Source: Streptomyces rimosus subsp. rimosus (GTDB taxonomy: Bacteria > Actinomycetota > Actinomycetes > Streptomycetales > Streptomycetaceae). From it: a stretch of DNA of 64,000 nucleotides. The DNA lies in the NCBI RefSeq assembly GCF_000720725.1, contig NZ_JOCQ01000046.1, positions 1-64,000 of the forward strand, written 5' to 3'. Under the pieces are notes generated by a model. That model saw nothing but the letters and a program-made list of their open reading frames with translations, ran no database searches and had not been told where the DNA came from. Below, in pieces: positions 15,901-23,699 of this stretch (its first letter is position 1; every line of letters begins with the position of its first letter). Position numbers and translations under genes: made by a program.

Positions 15901-16649
15901 TACGGGACGTCCCCGGACACCGCGATCTCGCCGCCGTCGCCGGGGGCCAGGACAACAGCCCCACCGAGGGAGCCGTCCTCAGCCCGGACGGCTCCCGGCT
16001 GATCACGTCGTCGGTCCGCTCCGTCCAGGTGTGGGACATCGGCGGCGGGCGGCGCGAGAAGTCCGTGGCCGTCTCCGGCGGTTCTCCCATGACCGTCCGC
16101 CCCGACGGGCGGCTGCTCGTGGTCAGGGGCGAGATCGTCAGGCTGCCGGCGGGGGCCGTGGCGCCGCGCCGGCTGACCCGGCAGGACACGGCGTACGCGT
16201 TCAGCCCCACCGGGAACTCCTTGGCGGTGGGGGAGGAAACGGGCCACGTCGCCGTGTGGGACGGCGGCATCGAGCGGCGGTTCGGCCGGCTGCCCGCCTT
16301 CACCGAGAAGCAGCAGCCGCGGCACGAGGCCATTTCGGCGCTGGCCTTCTCCCCGGACGGGAAGACGCTCGCCGTGGCCGGGGCCTACGGCAGCCTCCAG
16401 CTGTGGGACGTGCCCTCCCAGCAGCCGCTCGGCTCCGCCCTGCCGACATCGGGCGACAAGATCCTGGCCCTCACCTTCGGCCGGGACGGCACGACGCTGT
16501 ACGCGGCGGGCCAGCACGTCCCGCTGACGACGTACCGCATCGCGCCGGACGCCCTCGTCGCCGACGTGTGCCGCCGCGCGGGCGGCTCGCTGTCCCGCGC
16601 GGACTGGGAGACCTACATCCCCGAAGTGCCGTACCGGAAGGTGTGCTGA
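12969..16649 (+). CDS. XRE-nSTAND1-transmembrane-WD40 protein
   Basis: About 1226 residues. Residues 10-75 form an XRE-type helix-turn-helix (FAADLRELRRKAGPLTYRDM... YSVATLSRAASGEQLPS). A STAND-type NTPase follows, with Walker A GPSGSGKSSLL near residue 138 and Walker B TWLVIDQFEEVF near residue 195, ending in a winged-helix segment VDLAHEALITAWPRL. A single hydrophobic helix (VVGGVAVLVTLTLVAGVLAW) lies near residues 504-524. The remaining 650 residues hold repeated FSPDG/WD motifs of a WD40 propeller. Such proteins are thought to be ligand-triggered oligomerising switches in signalling, cell death or phage defence. ATG 12969 is chosen because GGGAGG precedes it. No effector gene is linked. 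Confidence 0.9.
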   Translation: MGRKERPLDPDAGPVQRFAADLRELRRKAGPLTYRDMAGRVPYSVATLSRAASGEQLPSLAVTRAYVEACGGDVEEWSARWHRLAEETFVRTAQGDTDRPYQGLARYEPGDREKFFGRDRLTEELLGLTGEHRLVAVLGPSGSGKSSLLRAGLIPRLQQPPADAPRPAAIRTFTPGARPSAAHRQLFTAAEGPGDTWLVIDQFEEVFTLCRDPAERARFLDLLLDAQDPARRLRVVLGLRADFYGHCLQHRMLAEALRHTSVPVTPMSPAELREAIVKPAAAHGLIVERALTDRLIEETADQPGGLPLLSHALLETWRHRRGRTLALEVYEAVGGVRGAIARTAETLYTQLSPEQARLARWALLRLVTPGEGAHDTRRPADRAELDAATSPGITVVLERLARARLITLDEDTVDLAHEALITAWPRLRSWVDADRDRLRLHRQLTEGARTWERLGRDAGALYRGTQLTAAQEAFADPADLTASERDFLTAGAAARRREARRRKAVVGGVAVLVTLTLVAGVLAWQQSRAGRARQVQAAARRIAAVAESLRAYEPGKARQLSVAAWKIAETAETRSALTGAWAQPLADSLDVADRDALAYLSGDGRTVVTAAPGHITTWDVRTRRKTSTSPGPGDRVMAAIAVSPDARLVLFQLPDRGLALWDIAARRLGRPLEAREQASVEFSPSGAHLTMQTTRTVQVWDTREQRLVFERPVAPRRVRERESVATVSPDDRLLAVCSPRGGIELWDIPSRKRVPAPWAGEGTGDPCSPLNARFSPDSRIFALVTRDGVRRWDLAAKRELPRIAQSPLGAIGFSRDGRFLVGRSPGEILVWRAGQPDHPVFRGAMTADGTAEIVLDGGTLRYLAANQVRTLDLGAAVTSRWAAAAAQNAAFSPDARLLGLVWSAGPTARFETRGTRDGAVVDRPPGMRLPPQTPRREGQLRIEPDELLSFSADGTRLAYGVSGDYAEDGHLDPGRGAIRDVPGHRDLAAVAGGQDNSPTEGAVLSPDGSRLITSSVRSVQVWDIGGGRREKSVAVSGGSPMTVRPDGRLLVVRGEIVRLPAGAVAPRRLTRQDTAYAFSPTGNSLAVGEETGHVAVWDGGIERRFGRLPAFTEKQQPRHEAISALAFSPDGKTLAVAGAYGSLQLWDVPSQQPLGSALPTSGDKILALTFGRDGTTLYAAGQHVPLTTYRIAPDALVADVCRRAGGSLSRADWETYIPEVPYRKVC

Positions 16650-16705
16650 GCCGGACGCCGCGGCGCCCGCGCACCCACCCCACCCCCGGCCGTCGCGCCC
16701 GTGCA

Positions 16706-16723
16706 TTACGCATGTAAGTTTAC
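16706..16723. promoter_or_regulatory. Overlapping inverted repeats upstream of the P450 operon
   Basis: TTAC-GCAT-GTAA (16706-16717) and GTAA-GT-TTAC (16714-16723) overlap in an AT-rich island about 65 bases ahead of the P450 start. TTAC/GTAA half-sites in this layout suit a TetR- or GntR-type operator over the promoter; the regulator is not adjacent. Confidence 0.35.
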
Positions 16724-16786
16724 GGGCGTTAGGTGAACGTCCGACACCGGGCGCACGCCCCTGCCCGCGTGCTCCCAAGGAGCGAC

Positions 16787-18043
16787 ATGACCCCCTCTCC
16801 CGCTTCCCCCGCCCCCACGGCGCCCTCCGTGGCGGCCCCCGCAGCCGCCGCCCCGGCGCTGCCCGTGCAGCCGCCGCAGGGCTGCCCGTTCGACCCGCCC
16901 GCCGAGTTCGCGCGGCTGCGCACCGAGGCACCGCTGTCGAAGATCTCCCTGCCGGACGGCACCGAGGCGTGGCTCGCCACCCGCTACGCCGACATCCGCG
17001 CCATCCTCGGCGACACCCGGTTCAGCTCCGACACCACCCGCCCCGGCTACCCGCTCAGCGGCATGACCGGCGGCGCCACCACCGAACACCGCGGCTTCAT
17101 CCGCATGGACCCGCCCGAGCACACCCGGCTGCGCCGCATGGTCACCCGGGAATTCATGGTCAAGCGCGTCGAGGCCATGCGCCCGGAGATCCAGCGCCTG
17201 ACCGACGAGCTGTGCGACGCCATGGAGCAGCGCGCCGGCCAGGAAGTGGACCTCGTCGAGGCGCTGGCCCTGCCGGTGCCCTCGCTCGTCATCAGCCTGC
17301 TGCTCGGCGTCCCGTACGACGACCACGAGGTCTTCCAGCGGCTCACCGGCACCCTGCTGTCCCGTACGGTCGGCCACGAGGAGAGGGAGAGCGCGCGGGC
17401 CGAACTGCGCGCCTACCTGCACCAGTTGGTGAGCGCCAAGGAGGCGGCGCCCGGTGACGACATCCTCGGTCGCCTGATCACCGAGCAGCAGGTCCCGGGC
17501 GAGATCACCCACGACGACGTGGTGGCCTTCGCCGGCCTGCTGCTCGTCGCGGGTCACGAGACCACCGCCAACATGATCGGCCTGAGCGCGCTGACCCTGA
17601 TGCGCGACCGGGAGACCGCGGACCGGCTGCGCGCCGAGCCGCAGCTGATCCGCGGCGCCGTCGAGGAGCTGCTGCGCTTCCACAGCATCATCCGCAACGG
17701 GCCGCGCCGCGTCGCCACCGAGGACATCGAGATCGCCGGACAGCTCATCCGGGCCGGGGAGGGCGTGGTGGCGGCCGTGCCGTCCGCCAACCGCGACCCC
17801 GAGGTCTTCGCGGACCCCGACGCGCTCGACGTGTGCCGCCCCAACGCCCAGCACCACGTCGCCTTCGGCTACGGCATCCACCAGTGCCTCGGCCAGGCCC
17901 TGGCCCGCGTCGAGCTCCAGGTCGTCATCGCCACCCTGCTGCGCCGCTTCCCGCAGATGCGGCCCGCGGTCCCCGTGGACGAGATCCCGTTCCGCAGCGA
18001 CATGGCGATCTACGGCTGCCACACCCTGCCCGTCACCTGGTGA
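16787..18043 (+). CDS. Cytochrome P450, CYP105-like
   Basis: About 418 residues. I-helix oxygen-binding motif AGHETT near residue 254, the K-helix ExxR as EELLR, and the heme loop FGYGIHQCLG with Cys near residue 365. The segment GGATTEHRGFIRMDPPEHTR and overall length resemble the CYP105 family, which hydroxylates drugs, herbicides and polyketides in streptomycetes. ATG 16787 follows AAGGAG. A ferredoxin and a ferredoxin reductase follow directly, making a complete three-component electron chain NADH-FdR-Fdx-P450. Substrate is not deducible; no biosynthetic cluster is adjacent. Confidence 0.95.
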   Translation: MTPSPASPAPTAPSVAAPAAAAPALPVQPPQGCPFDPPAEFARLRTEAPLSKISLPDGTEAWLATRYADIRAILGDTRFSSDTTRPGYPLSGMTGGATTEHRGFIRMDPPEHTRLRRMVTREFMVKRVEAMRPEIQRLTDELCDAMEQRAGQEVDLVEALALPVPSLVISLLLGVPYDDHEVFQRLTGTLLSRTVGHEERESARAELRAYLHQLVSAKEAAPGDDILGRLITEQQVPGEITHDDVVAFAGLLLVAGHETTANMIGLSALTLMRDRETADRLRAEPQLIRGAVEELLRFHSIIRNGPRRVATEDIEIAGQLIRAGEGVVAAVPSANRDPEVFADPDALDVCRPNAQHHVAFGYGIHQCLGQALARVELQVVIATLLRRFPQMRPAVPVDEIPFRSDMAIYGCHTLPVTW

Positions 18044-18087
18044 CACCCCTTCTTCCCCGCCCCGCCTGCCGTCAGGAGTCCCCTGCC

Positions 18088-18282
18088 ATGAACATCACCC
18101 TCGACGCCGACAAGTGCTGCGCCGCCGGACAGTGCGTCCTGGTCGCCCCCGAGGTCTTCGACCAGCGTGACGAGGACGGCATCGTCGTCCTCCTGGACGC
18201 CGCACCGCCCGCCGACCAGCACGACGCGGTCCGCGAGGCCGCCGCCATCTGCCCGGCCGCGGTCATCCAGGTCCACGAGTGA
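18088..18282 (+). CDS. [3Fe-4S]-type ferredoxin
   Basis: 64 residues. Cysteines are arranged as DKCCAAGQC and AAAICPAAV; three positions are expected to ligate a [3Fe-4S] cluster, with Ala where a fourth ligand would sit, the usual form in P450-linked Streptomyces ferredoxins. Acidic surface overall. Its stop overlaps the GTG of the reductase (GTGA), and it lies 44 bases after the P450, so it is the immediate electron donor of that P450. Confidence 0.95.
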   Translation: MNITLDADKCCAAGQCVLVAPEVFDQRDEDGIVVLLDAAPPADQHDAVREAAAICPAAVIQVHE

Positions 18283-19559
18283 GCCCCCGCCGCATCGCCG
18301 TCGTGGGCGCCTCGGCGGCGGGTCTCGCCGCCGCCGAGGCCCTGCGCCGCTTCGGCTGGACCGGCACCCTGACCCTCGTCGGTGACGAGCCCCACCCGCC
18401 GTACGACCGTCCGCCGCTGTCCAAGCAGCTCCTCCAGGGCGCCTGGCAGCCCGACAAGCTGCACCTGCGCGCCGCCGACCAGCTCGACGCGCTCGGCCTC
18501 GACCTGCGCCTGGGCACCCGGGCCACCGGCCTGGACACCGCGACCCGCACCCTCACCCTGGACGGCGGCGAGCGGCTGGCCTGCGACGGCGTGATCGTCG
18601 CGACCGGCGTCGCGGCCCGCACCCTCCCGGAGGCGGCCGGACTCGACGGCGTGCACACGCTGCGCACCCTGGAGGACGCGCTCGCCCTCAAGGAGCGGCT
18701 GTCCGGCACCGGCGGCCACCGTCTGGTCGTCGTCGGCAACGGCGTGCTGGGCTGCGAGGCCGCCGCGGTGGCCCGCGAGCTGGGCCACGAGGTCACGCTC
18801 GTCGGGCGCGAGGCGCTGCCGATGGCCCGTACGGTCGGTACGGAGATCGGCGAGCTGCTGGCGGCCGAGCACCGGGAGCGCGGCGTCCAGCTGCGCATCG
18901 CGGCCGTCGACGGCTTCGAGGCGGACGGGGACGGTCCGGCGCGGCAGGTGACCGCCGTACGGCTGGCCGACGGCACCCGGCTGCCCGCCGACACCGTCCT
19001 CGTCGCCATCGGCTCCGAGCCCGCCGTCGGCTGGCTGCACGGCGACCCGGCCCTGGACACCACCGATGGCCTGCGCTGCGACGCGTACTGCGCCGCCGCG
19101 CCCGGCGTCTACGCCGCCGGTGACGTGGCCCGCTGGCAGCACCCGGTGCACGGCCGCGACCTGCGCGTCGAGCACCGGATGAACGCCACCGAGCAGGGCA
19201 TGGCCGCCGCCCGCAACCTCCTCGCCGAACTGGAGGAGGCCCTGGAGGGGGACGAGGCACTGGCCCCCGCCGCGGGCCGCGAGCGCCGCCCCTTCACGCC
19301 CGTGCCGTACTTCTGGTCCGACCAGTACGGCCTGAAGCTCCAGGCATACGGCGTGCTCGCCGGCGCCGACCGGTCCGAGGCCACGGTCGTGGACCCGGAT
19401 TCCAGGAAGGCCGTCGCCCTCTACGGGCGCGACGGCCTGGCCACCGGCGTGCTGGCGATCGGCCTGCCGCCGCGCCTGGTCAGGGGCCTGCGGGCGCTGA
19501 TCGCCACGCCCGCGCCGTGGGAAGAGGCCCGCGAGGGCCTGCGCAACGCCCTCGCGTGA
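18279..19559 (+). CDS. NAD(P)H:ferredoxin reductase, FAD-dependent
   Basis: 426 residues. FAD-binding VVGASAAGLAAAEALRRFG at the N-terminus, the conserved PPYDRPPLSKQLL, a second dinucleotide fold VVVGNGVLGCEAAAVARELG near residue 150 for NAD(P)H, and the FAD-contacting VYAAGDVARWQHP. The C-terminal part (RVEHRMNATEQGMAAARN... PYFWSDQYGLKLQ) is that of putidaredoxin-reductase-like enzymes. Transfers electrons to the adjacent ferredoxin. A strong hairpin just after the gene closes the operon. Confidence 0.95.
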   Translation: MSPRRIAVVGASAAGLAAAEALRRFGWTGTLTLVGDEPHPPYDRPPLSKQLLQGAWQPDKLHLRAADQLDALGLDLRLGTRATGLDTATRTLTLDGGERLACDGVIVATGVAARTLPEAAGLDGVHTLRTLEDALALKERLSGTGGHRLVVVGNGVLGCEAAAVARELGHEVTLVGREALPMARTVGTEIGELLAAEHRERGVQLRIAAVDGFEADGDGPARQVTAVRLADGTRLPADTVLVAIGSEPAVGWLHGDPALDTTDGLRCDAYCAAAPGVYAAGDVARWQHPVHGRDLRVEHRMNATEQGMAAARNLLAELEEALEGDEALAPAAGRERRPFTPVPYFWSDQYGLKLQAYGVLAGADRSEATVVDPDSRKAVALYGRDGLATGVLAIGLPPRLVRGLRALIATPAPWEEAREGLRNALA

Positions 19560-19566
19560 CGGCCGC

Positions 19567-19614
19567 CGCGGGCCCGTCCCCGATCCCGACCCCGACCACG
19601 GGGACGGGCCCGCG
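19567..19614 (+). terminator. Hairpin terminator after the P450 operon
   Basis: Perfect 15-bp stem CGCGGGCCCGTCCCC (19567-19581) with GGGGACGGGCCCGCG (19600-19614), loop of 18 bases, no T-tract. Separates the P450 operon from the UvrA2-like gene. Confidence 0.65.
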
Positions 19615-19639
19615 CGCCGCCGTCGGACGGTGACCGATC

Positions 19640-22072
19640 ATGGAAGGCATGACCGACTCGTACGTCCGGGTGCGCGGCGCCCGTGAGCACAACCTCCGCA
19701 ACGTCGACGTGGACATCCCGCGGGACACCGTCACGGTGTTCACCGGTGTGTCCGGCAGCGGCAAGTCCTCGCTGGCCTTCGGCACCGTCTACGCCGAGGC
19801 GCAGCGCCGCTACTTCGAGTCGGTGGCCCCCTACGCGCGCCGCCTGATCCACCAAGTCGGCGCCCCGAAGGTCGAGGACATCACCGGACTGCCGCCCGCC
19901 GTCGCCCTGGAACAGCGGCGCTCGGCCCCCACCTCCCGGTCCTCCGTCGGCACCGTCACCACCCTCTCCAACACCCTGCGCATGCTCTTCTCGCGCGCCG
20001 GGACATATCCGCAGGACGCGCCGGAACGGCTGGACTCGGACGCCTTCTCCCCGAACACCGCCGCCGGCGCCTGCCCGGAGTGCCACGGCCTGGGCCGCGT
20101 CCACCGGGTCACCGAGGAGTCCCTCGTACCGGATCCGTCGCTGTCCATCCGGGACGGCGCCATCGCCGCCTGGCCCGGCGCCTGGCAGGGCAAGAACCTG
20201 CGGGACGTGCTGGCCGCGCTCGGCCACGACATCGACAAGCCGTGGCGGGACCTTCCGGCCGCCGACCGGGACTGGATCCTGTTCACCGACGAGCAGCCCG
20301 TCGTCACCGTGCATCCCGTACGGGAAGCGGGCCGCATCCACCGGCCGTACCAGGGCCAGTACCAGAGCGCCAAGCGCTACGTGCTGCACACCTTCGCCGA
20401 CTCCAAGAGCGAGACGCTGCGCAAGCGCGTCCAGCGGTACCTGGTCTCCGCGCCCTGCCCTGCCTGCGGCGGGCGGCGGCTGCGGCCGGAAGCGCTGGCC
20501 GTCACCTTTGCGGGGCACGACATCGCCGAGCTGTCCGGCCTGCCGCTCAGCGGCCTCACCCGGCTGCTGCGGCCTACGGCAGAGGCCGCGGACGAAGGGG
20601 TGGCGCCCGCCCTGGCCCGGGACCTGGTCGCCCGTATCGACGTGCTCACCGAGCTGGGCCTCGGCTACCTCAGCATGGACCGCGCGGCCCCCACCCTCTC
20701 CGCCGGGGAACTCCAGCGGCTACGGCTGGCCACCCAGCTCCGCTCCGGCCTCTTCGGCGTGGTGTACGTCCTGGACGAGCCCTCGGCGGGCCTCCACCCG
20801 GCGGACACCGAGGCGCTGCTCACCGTCCTCGGCCGCCTCAAGGAAGCGGGCAACACGCTGTTCGTGGTCGAGCACGACATGGACGTCGTGCGGCAGGCGG
20901 ATTGGATCGTGGACGTCGGGCCCGAGGCGGGCGAGCACGGCGGGCGGGTCCTGCACAGCGGGCCGGTCGCGGACCTCGCGCAGGTCACCGAGTCCGCCAC
21001 CCGGCGCTTCCTCTTCGACGACGCGCCGCCGGCCGCGCGCCCGCCCCGCGAGCCCGCCGGGGAGCTGGCCCTGCACGGCGTCACCCTGCACAACCTGCAG
21101 TCCGTGGACGCCGCCTTCCCGCTCGGTGTCTTCACGGCCGTCACCGGCGTCTCCGGGTCCGGCAAGTCCACGCTGGTCACCCGGGTCCTCGCGGACGCCG
21201 TCACGGACCACCTCGGCGCCGGTCCGGAGGAGGACGAGGAGGACGCCACCCGGGCCCGGCTCGCCGGGGCCAAGGGCCTGGACGCGGTCGACCGCCTCGT
21301 ACGCGTCGACCAGAAGCCCATCGGCCGCACCCCGCGCTCCAACCTCGCCACCTACACCGGCCTCTTCGACGCCGTACGCAAGGTCTTCGCCGCCACCGAC
21401 GAAGCCCGCGCCCGCGGTTACACGGCGGGCCGCTTCTCCTTCAACGTCGCGAGCGGGCGCTGCGAGACCTGCCAGGGCGAAGGCTTCGTCGCCGTTGAGC
21501 TGCTCTTCCTGCCCGGTACGTACGCGCCCTGCACCGCCTGCCACGGCGCCCGCTACAACCCGGAGACCCTGGAGATCACCTATCGCGGCCGCACCGTCGC
21601 CGACGTGCTCGGCATGACGGTGGACACCGCCGCGGACTTCCTCTCCGACGTACCGGCCGCCGCCCGCAGCCTGCGCACACTCCAGGACGTGGGCCTGGGC
21701 TACCTGCGGCTGGGCCAGCCCGCCACCGAGCTGTCCGGAGGCGAGGCCCAGCGCATCAAGCTCGCCACCGAGCTCCAGCGCGCCCACCGCGGCCACACCC
21801 TCTACCTGCTGGATGAGCCCACCACCGGCCTGCACCCGGCCGACACCGAGGTGCTGCTGCGGCAGCTGCACGGGCTGGTGGACGCGGGTAACACCGTGGT
21901 GGTCGTCGAGCACGACATGGGGGTGGTGGCGGGCGCCGACCACGTCATCGACCTCGGTCCCGGCGGCGGCACGGCGGGCGGGCGCATCGTGGCGGCCGGC
22001 ACCCCGGCGGAGGTGGCGGCGTCGCCGGACAGCCGTACGGCGGCCTACCTGGCGCGGCGCCTCCCGGGCTGA
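19640..22072 (+). CDS. UvrA2/DrrC-like ABC ATPase (excinuclease UvrA paralogue)
   Basis: 810 residues, against about 950-1000 for housekeeping UvrA. Two ABC ATPase modules are present: Walker A GVSGSGKSS near residue 37 and GVSGSGKST near 504, signatures LSAGELQRL and LSGGEAQRI, and zinc-finger Cys pairs CPECHG, CPACGG, CETCQG and CTACHG. The UvrB-binding domain that normally follows the first Walker A is missing: FGTVYAEAQRRYFES runs straight on to YARRLIHQV. Class II UvrA proteins of this kind include DrrC, which gives self-resistance to DNA-intercalating antibiotics. An alternative start is ATG 19649. It follows a P450 operon, which fits but does not prove a drug-tolerance role. Confidence 0.92.
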   Translation: MEGMTDSYVRVRGAREHNLRNVDVDIPRDTVTVFTGVSGSGKSSLAFGTVYAEAQRRYFESVAPYARRLIHQVGAPKVEDITGLPPAVALEQRRSAPTSRSSVGTVTTLSNTLRMLFSRAGTYPQDAPERLDSDAFSPNTAAGACPECHGLGRVHRVTEESLVPDPSLSIRDGAIAAWPGAWQGKNLRDVLAALGHDIDKPWRDLPAADRDWILFTDEQPVVTVHPVREAGRIHRPYQGQYQSAKRYVLHTFADSKSETLRKRVQRYLVSAPCPACGGRRLRPEALAVTFAGHDIAELSGLPLSGLTRLLRPTAEAADEGVAPALARDLVARIDVLTELGLGYLSMDRAAPTLSAGELQRLRLATQLRSGLFGVVYVLDEPSAGLHPADTEALLTVLGRLKEAGNTLFVVEHDMDVVRQADWIVDVGPEAGEHGGRVLHSGPVADLAQVTESATRRFLFDDAPPAARPPREPAGELALHGVTLHNLQSVDAAFPLGVFTAVTGVSGSGKSTLVTRVLADAVTDHLGAGPEEDEEDATRARLAGAKGLDAVDRLVRVDQKPIGRTPRSNLATYTGLFDAVRKVFAATDEARARGYTAGRFSFNVASGRCETCQGEGFVAVELLFLPGTYAPCTACHGARYNPETLEITYRGRTVADVLGMTVDTAADFLSDVPAAARSLRTLQDVGLGYLRLGQPATELSGGEAQRIKLATELQRAHRGHTLYLLDEPTTGLHPADTEVLLRQLHGLVDAGNTVVVVEHDMGVVAGADHVIDLGPGGGTAGGRIVAAGTPAEVAASPDSRTAAYLARRLPG

Positions 22073-22173
22073 CCTGCGGCGCAGGAGCGGGCCGGGGCGC
22101 GGTCGGCGGCCCGGTGACAGTCGGTTAATGTACCCAGGTCAATGCAGCGACACCGACATCAAGGGGGCACCCC

Positions 22174-22386
22174 GTGGCAGACATCGAGGCGGCCAAGGCC
22201 GCGTTCAGCCGGTTCGACGCGGACGGCGACGGGCTGATCACCGCGGACGAGTACAAGCGGGCCATGGCGGAGATGGGCGACCCCTACGTCACCGGCCCGG
22301 TCGCCGAGGCCGTCATCGCGGCCAAGGACGCGAACGCGGACGGCAAGCTCTCCTTCGAGGAGTTCTGGACCTCGCTCCAGGGCTGA
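22174..22386 (+). CDS. Small EF-hand calcium-binding protein
   Basis: 70 residues with two canonical EF-hand loops, DADGDGLITADE (near residues 15-26) and DANADGKLSFEE (near 51-62), in a helix-loop-helix pair. Similar small proteins (CabB-like) are calcium sensors or buffers in Streptomyces. GTG start after AAGGGGGC. Cytosolic, stand-alone, followed by a strong terminator. Confidence 0.93.
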   Translation: MADIEAAKAAFSRFDADGDGLITADEYKRAMAEMGDPYVTGPVAEAVIAAKDANADGKLSFEEFWTSLQG

Positions 22387-22440
22387 GAGCCCGTTTCCTG
22401 CCTCGGGACGCCCTCCGGGGGAGTCCGCACGGGCCGCACA

Positions 22441-22471
22441 CGCGGCCGGCCACCAGGCCGGCCGCGTTTTT
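22441..22471 (+). terminator. Rho-independent terminator after the EF-hand gene
   Basis: Perfect 11-bp stem CGCGGCCGGCC (22441-22451) with GGCCGGCCGCG (22456-22466), loop ACCA, followed by TTTTT. Confidence 0.9.
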
Positions 22472-22527
22472 CATTACCGAGCACCTATTGCGCTCATAGA
22501 TTTCCCCGATCAATGCCTTTCCCGCTC

Positions 22528-22571
22528 GTGACCGGCGCCACTTTCCACCCTTTCCCAGTGACCGGCGCCAC
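22528..22571 (+). repeat. Two 14-bp direct repeats spaced 30 bp
   Basis: GTGACCGGCGCCAC occurs at 22528-22541 and 22558-22571, each followed by a CTTT-like stretch and preceded by TTTCCC. They lie in the long non-coding stretch between the EF-hand gene and the SLT gene. Exactly three helical turns apart, so they could be paired binding sites on one DNA face. Confidence 0.7.
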
Positions 22572-23021
22572 CTTTTCGGGCCGCCCTGCGGTATTGGGTG
22601 ACGCGGACCACAACGGCTTCCGCGACAAAGCCGGAAAACGCCGCACGGCCCGATTTCAAGCGGGTTTCGGCGACTGCCGGGCCCGGCCCGGAAAGTGACG
22701 CGCGGCACGGGACTTCAGTCCCTTACGGCCCTGCTTAGTAAAAGGGCGCCGGGCGGCCGTGGCCGGGCCTCATGGACTGAGACGGTGCCGGACGGTCCTT
22801 TCTACGTATGCGGGCCGTAGCCCGGGCCCGGAACGACGCTATTGCTTTCCAATTTCGGCGTCGCTAATCATTGGTGAGGCGCCGGGATGGAGCTCGCGTA
22901 AATCCCTCGGGGGATACGCGGTCAGGCCACTCGGTTCATGTGCCGCCAGTGGCTTCCTGCTCGTACCTCATGCCAATGGCTGCCGCCCGTCCATTTCAGT
23001 GATTGGAAGAGGAATCCCCGC
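22572..23021 (+). other. Non-coding leader region of the SLT gene, possible divergent ydaO-like riboswitch
   Basis: About 450 bases without a credible gene. The segment 22832-22870 can fold as ACGACGC/GCGTCGC, and the stretch ending GTCGCTAATC...GGTGAGGCG recalls the 3' core of ydaO (c-di-AMP) riboswitches (consensus like GACAGCTAACC...GTAGGCG), which very often precede SLT/Rpf cell-wall genes in Streptomyces. The central TGGGGTGAATC box is not clearly present, so the assignment is weak. Confidence 0.3.
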
Positions 23022-23699
23022 ATGCCCACTCCCACCCTGCTCCGCTCCGTCCGCGTGACCAAGACCCACAAGCTCTCCGCCGTCGTGCTGGCCGCCGCCG
23101 GTGCGACCGCGGCCCTGACGGTCCCCGCCGCGACCGGTGACGCGCACGCCGCCGCCGCGCCGGCCGCCGTCAAGAAGGTCTCCGCGAACGGCCAGCCCGC
23201 GGGTGCGAAGGCCAAGGCCGCCGAGTCGAAGCCCGGCGACGCCAAGGACGCCGAGGAGACCACCACCCTCGCCGACGCGGTCAAGGTCACCGCCGTGGCC
23301 GCCCAGGGCCACACGGCCAAGGAGGCCGCGAGCCGCGCCGCCGACCGCAAGCCGGTCGAGCCCGCCAAGCCGAAGTACGCGAACAACCTGGACGGCTGGA
23401 TCAAGGAGTCGCTGGCCATCATGAAGGAGAAGGGCATCCCCGGCTCCTACGAGGGCCTGCACCGCAACATCATGCGCGAGTCCAGCGGCAACCCGAAGAG
23501 CGTCAACGACTGGGACGTCAACGCCAAGAACGGCATCCCGTCCAAGGGTCTGCTCCAGGTGATCCAGCCGACGTTCGAGCAGTACCACGTCGACGGCACC
23601 GCCAACGACCTGTTCGACCCGGTCGCCAACATCACGGCCGCCGCCAACTACGCCGCCCATCGCTACGGCTCCATGGACAACGTCAACTCGGCGTACTGA
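23022..23699 (+). CDS. Secreted transglycosylase SLT-domain protein
   Basis: About 225 residues. A long signal peptide (KTHKLSAVVLAAAGATAALTVPAATGDAHAA) is followed by a Lys/Ala/Glu-rich linker of about 85 residues and a lysozyme-like SLT domain of about 105 residues: IKESLAIMKEKG, the catalytic Glu in NIMRESSGNP, SKGLLQVIQPTFEQYH and NITAAANYAAHRYGSMDNV. It should cleave peptidoglycan glycan strands between MurNAc and GlcNAc during growth or spore resuscitation. ATG 23022 follows GAGG; earlier in-frame starts would put non-signal sequence first. The long leader suggests RNA-level control. Confidence 0.92.
   Translation: MPTPTLLRSVRVTKTHKLSAVVLAAAGATAALTVPAATGDAHAAAAPAAVKKVSANGQPAGAKAKAAESKPGDAKDAEETTTLADAVKVTAVAAQGHTAKEAASRAADRKPVEPAKPKYANNLDGWIKESLAIMKEKGIPGSYEGLHRNIMRESSGNPKSVNDWDVNAKNGIPSKGLLQVIQPTFEQYHVDGTANDLFDPVANITAAANYAAHRYGSMDNVNSAY

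Noticed and set aside
12681..16931. Very long open frame on the minus strand opposite the STAND/WD40 gene, and another long frame on the plus strand in a second phase
   Set aside because: In high-GC DNA stops are rare in alternative frames. The predicted peptides are low-complexity Arg/Gly/Ala-rich with no domain, whereas the STAND frame shows clear motifs.
22472..23021. Small open frames in the leader of the SLT gene
   Set aside because: They lack ribosome sites, codon bias and recognisable motifs; the stretch is better explained as non-coding leader.
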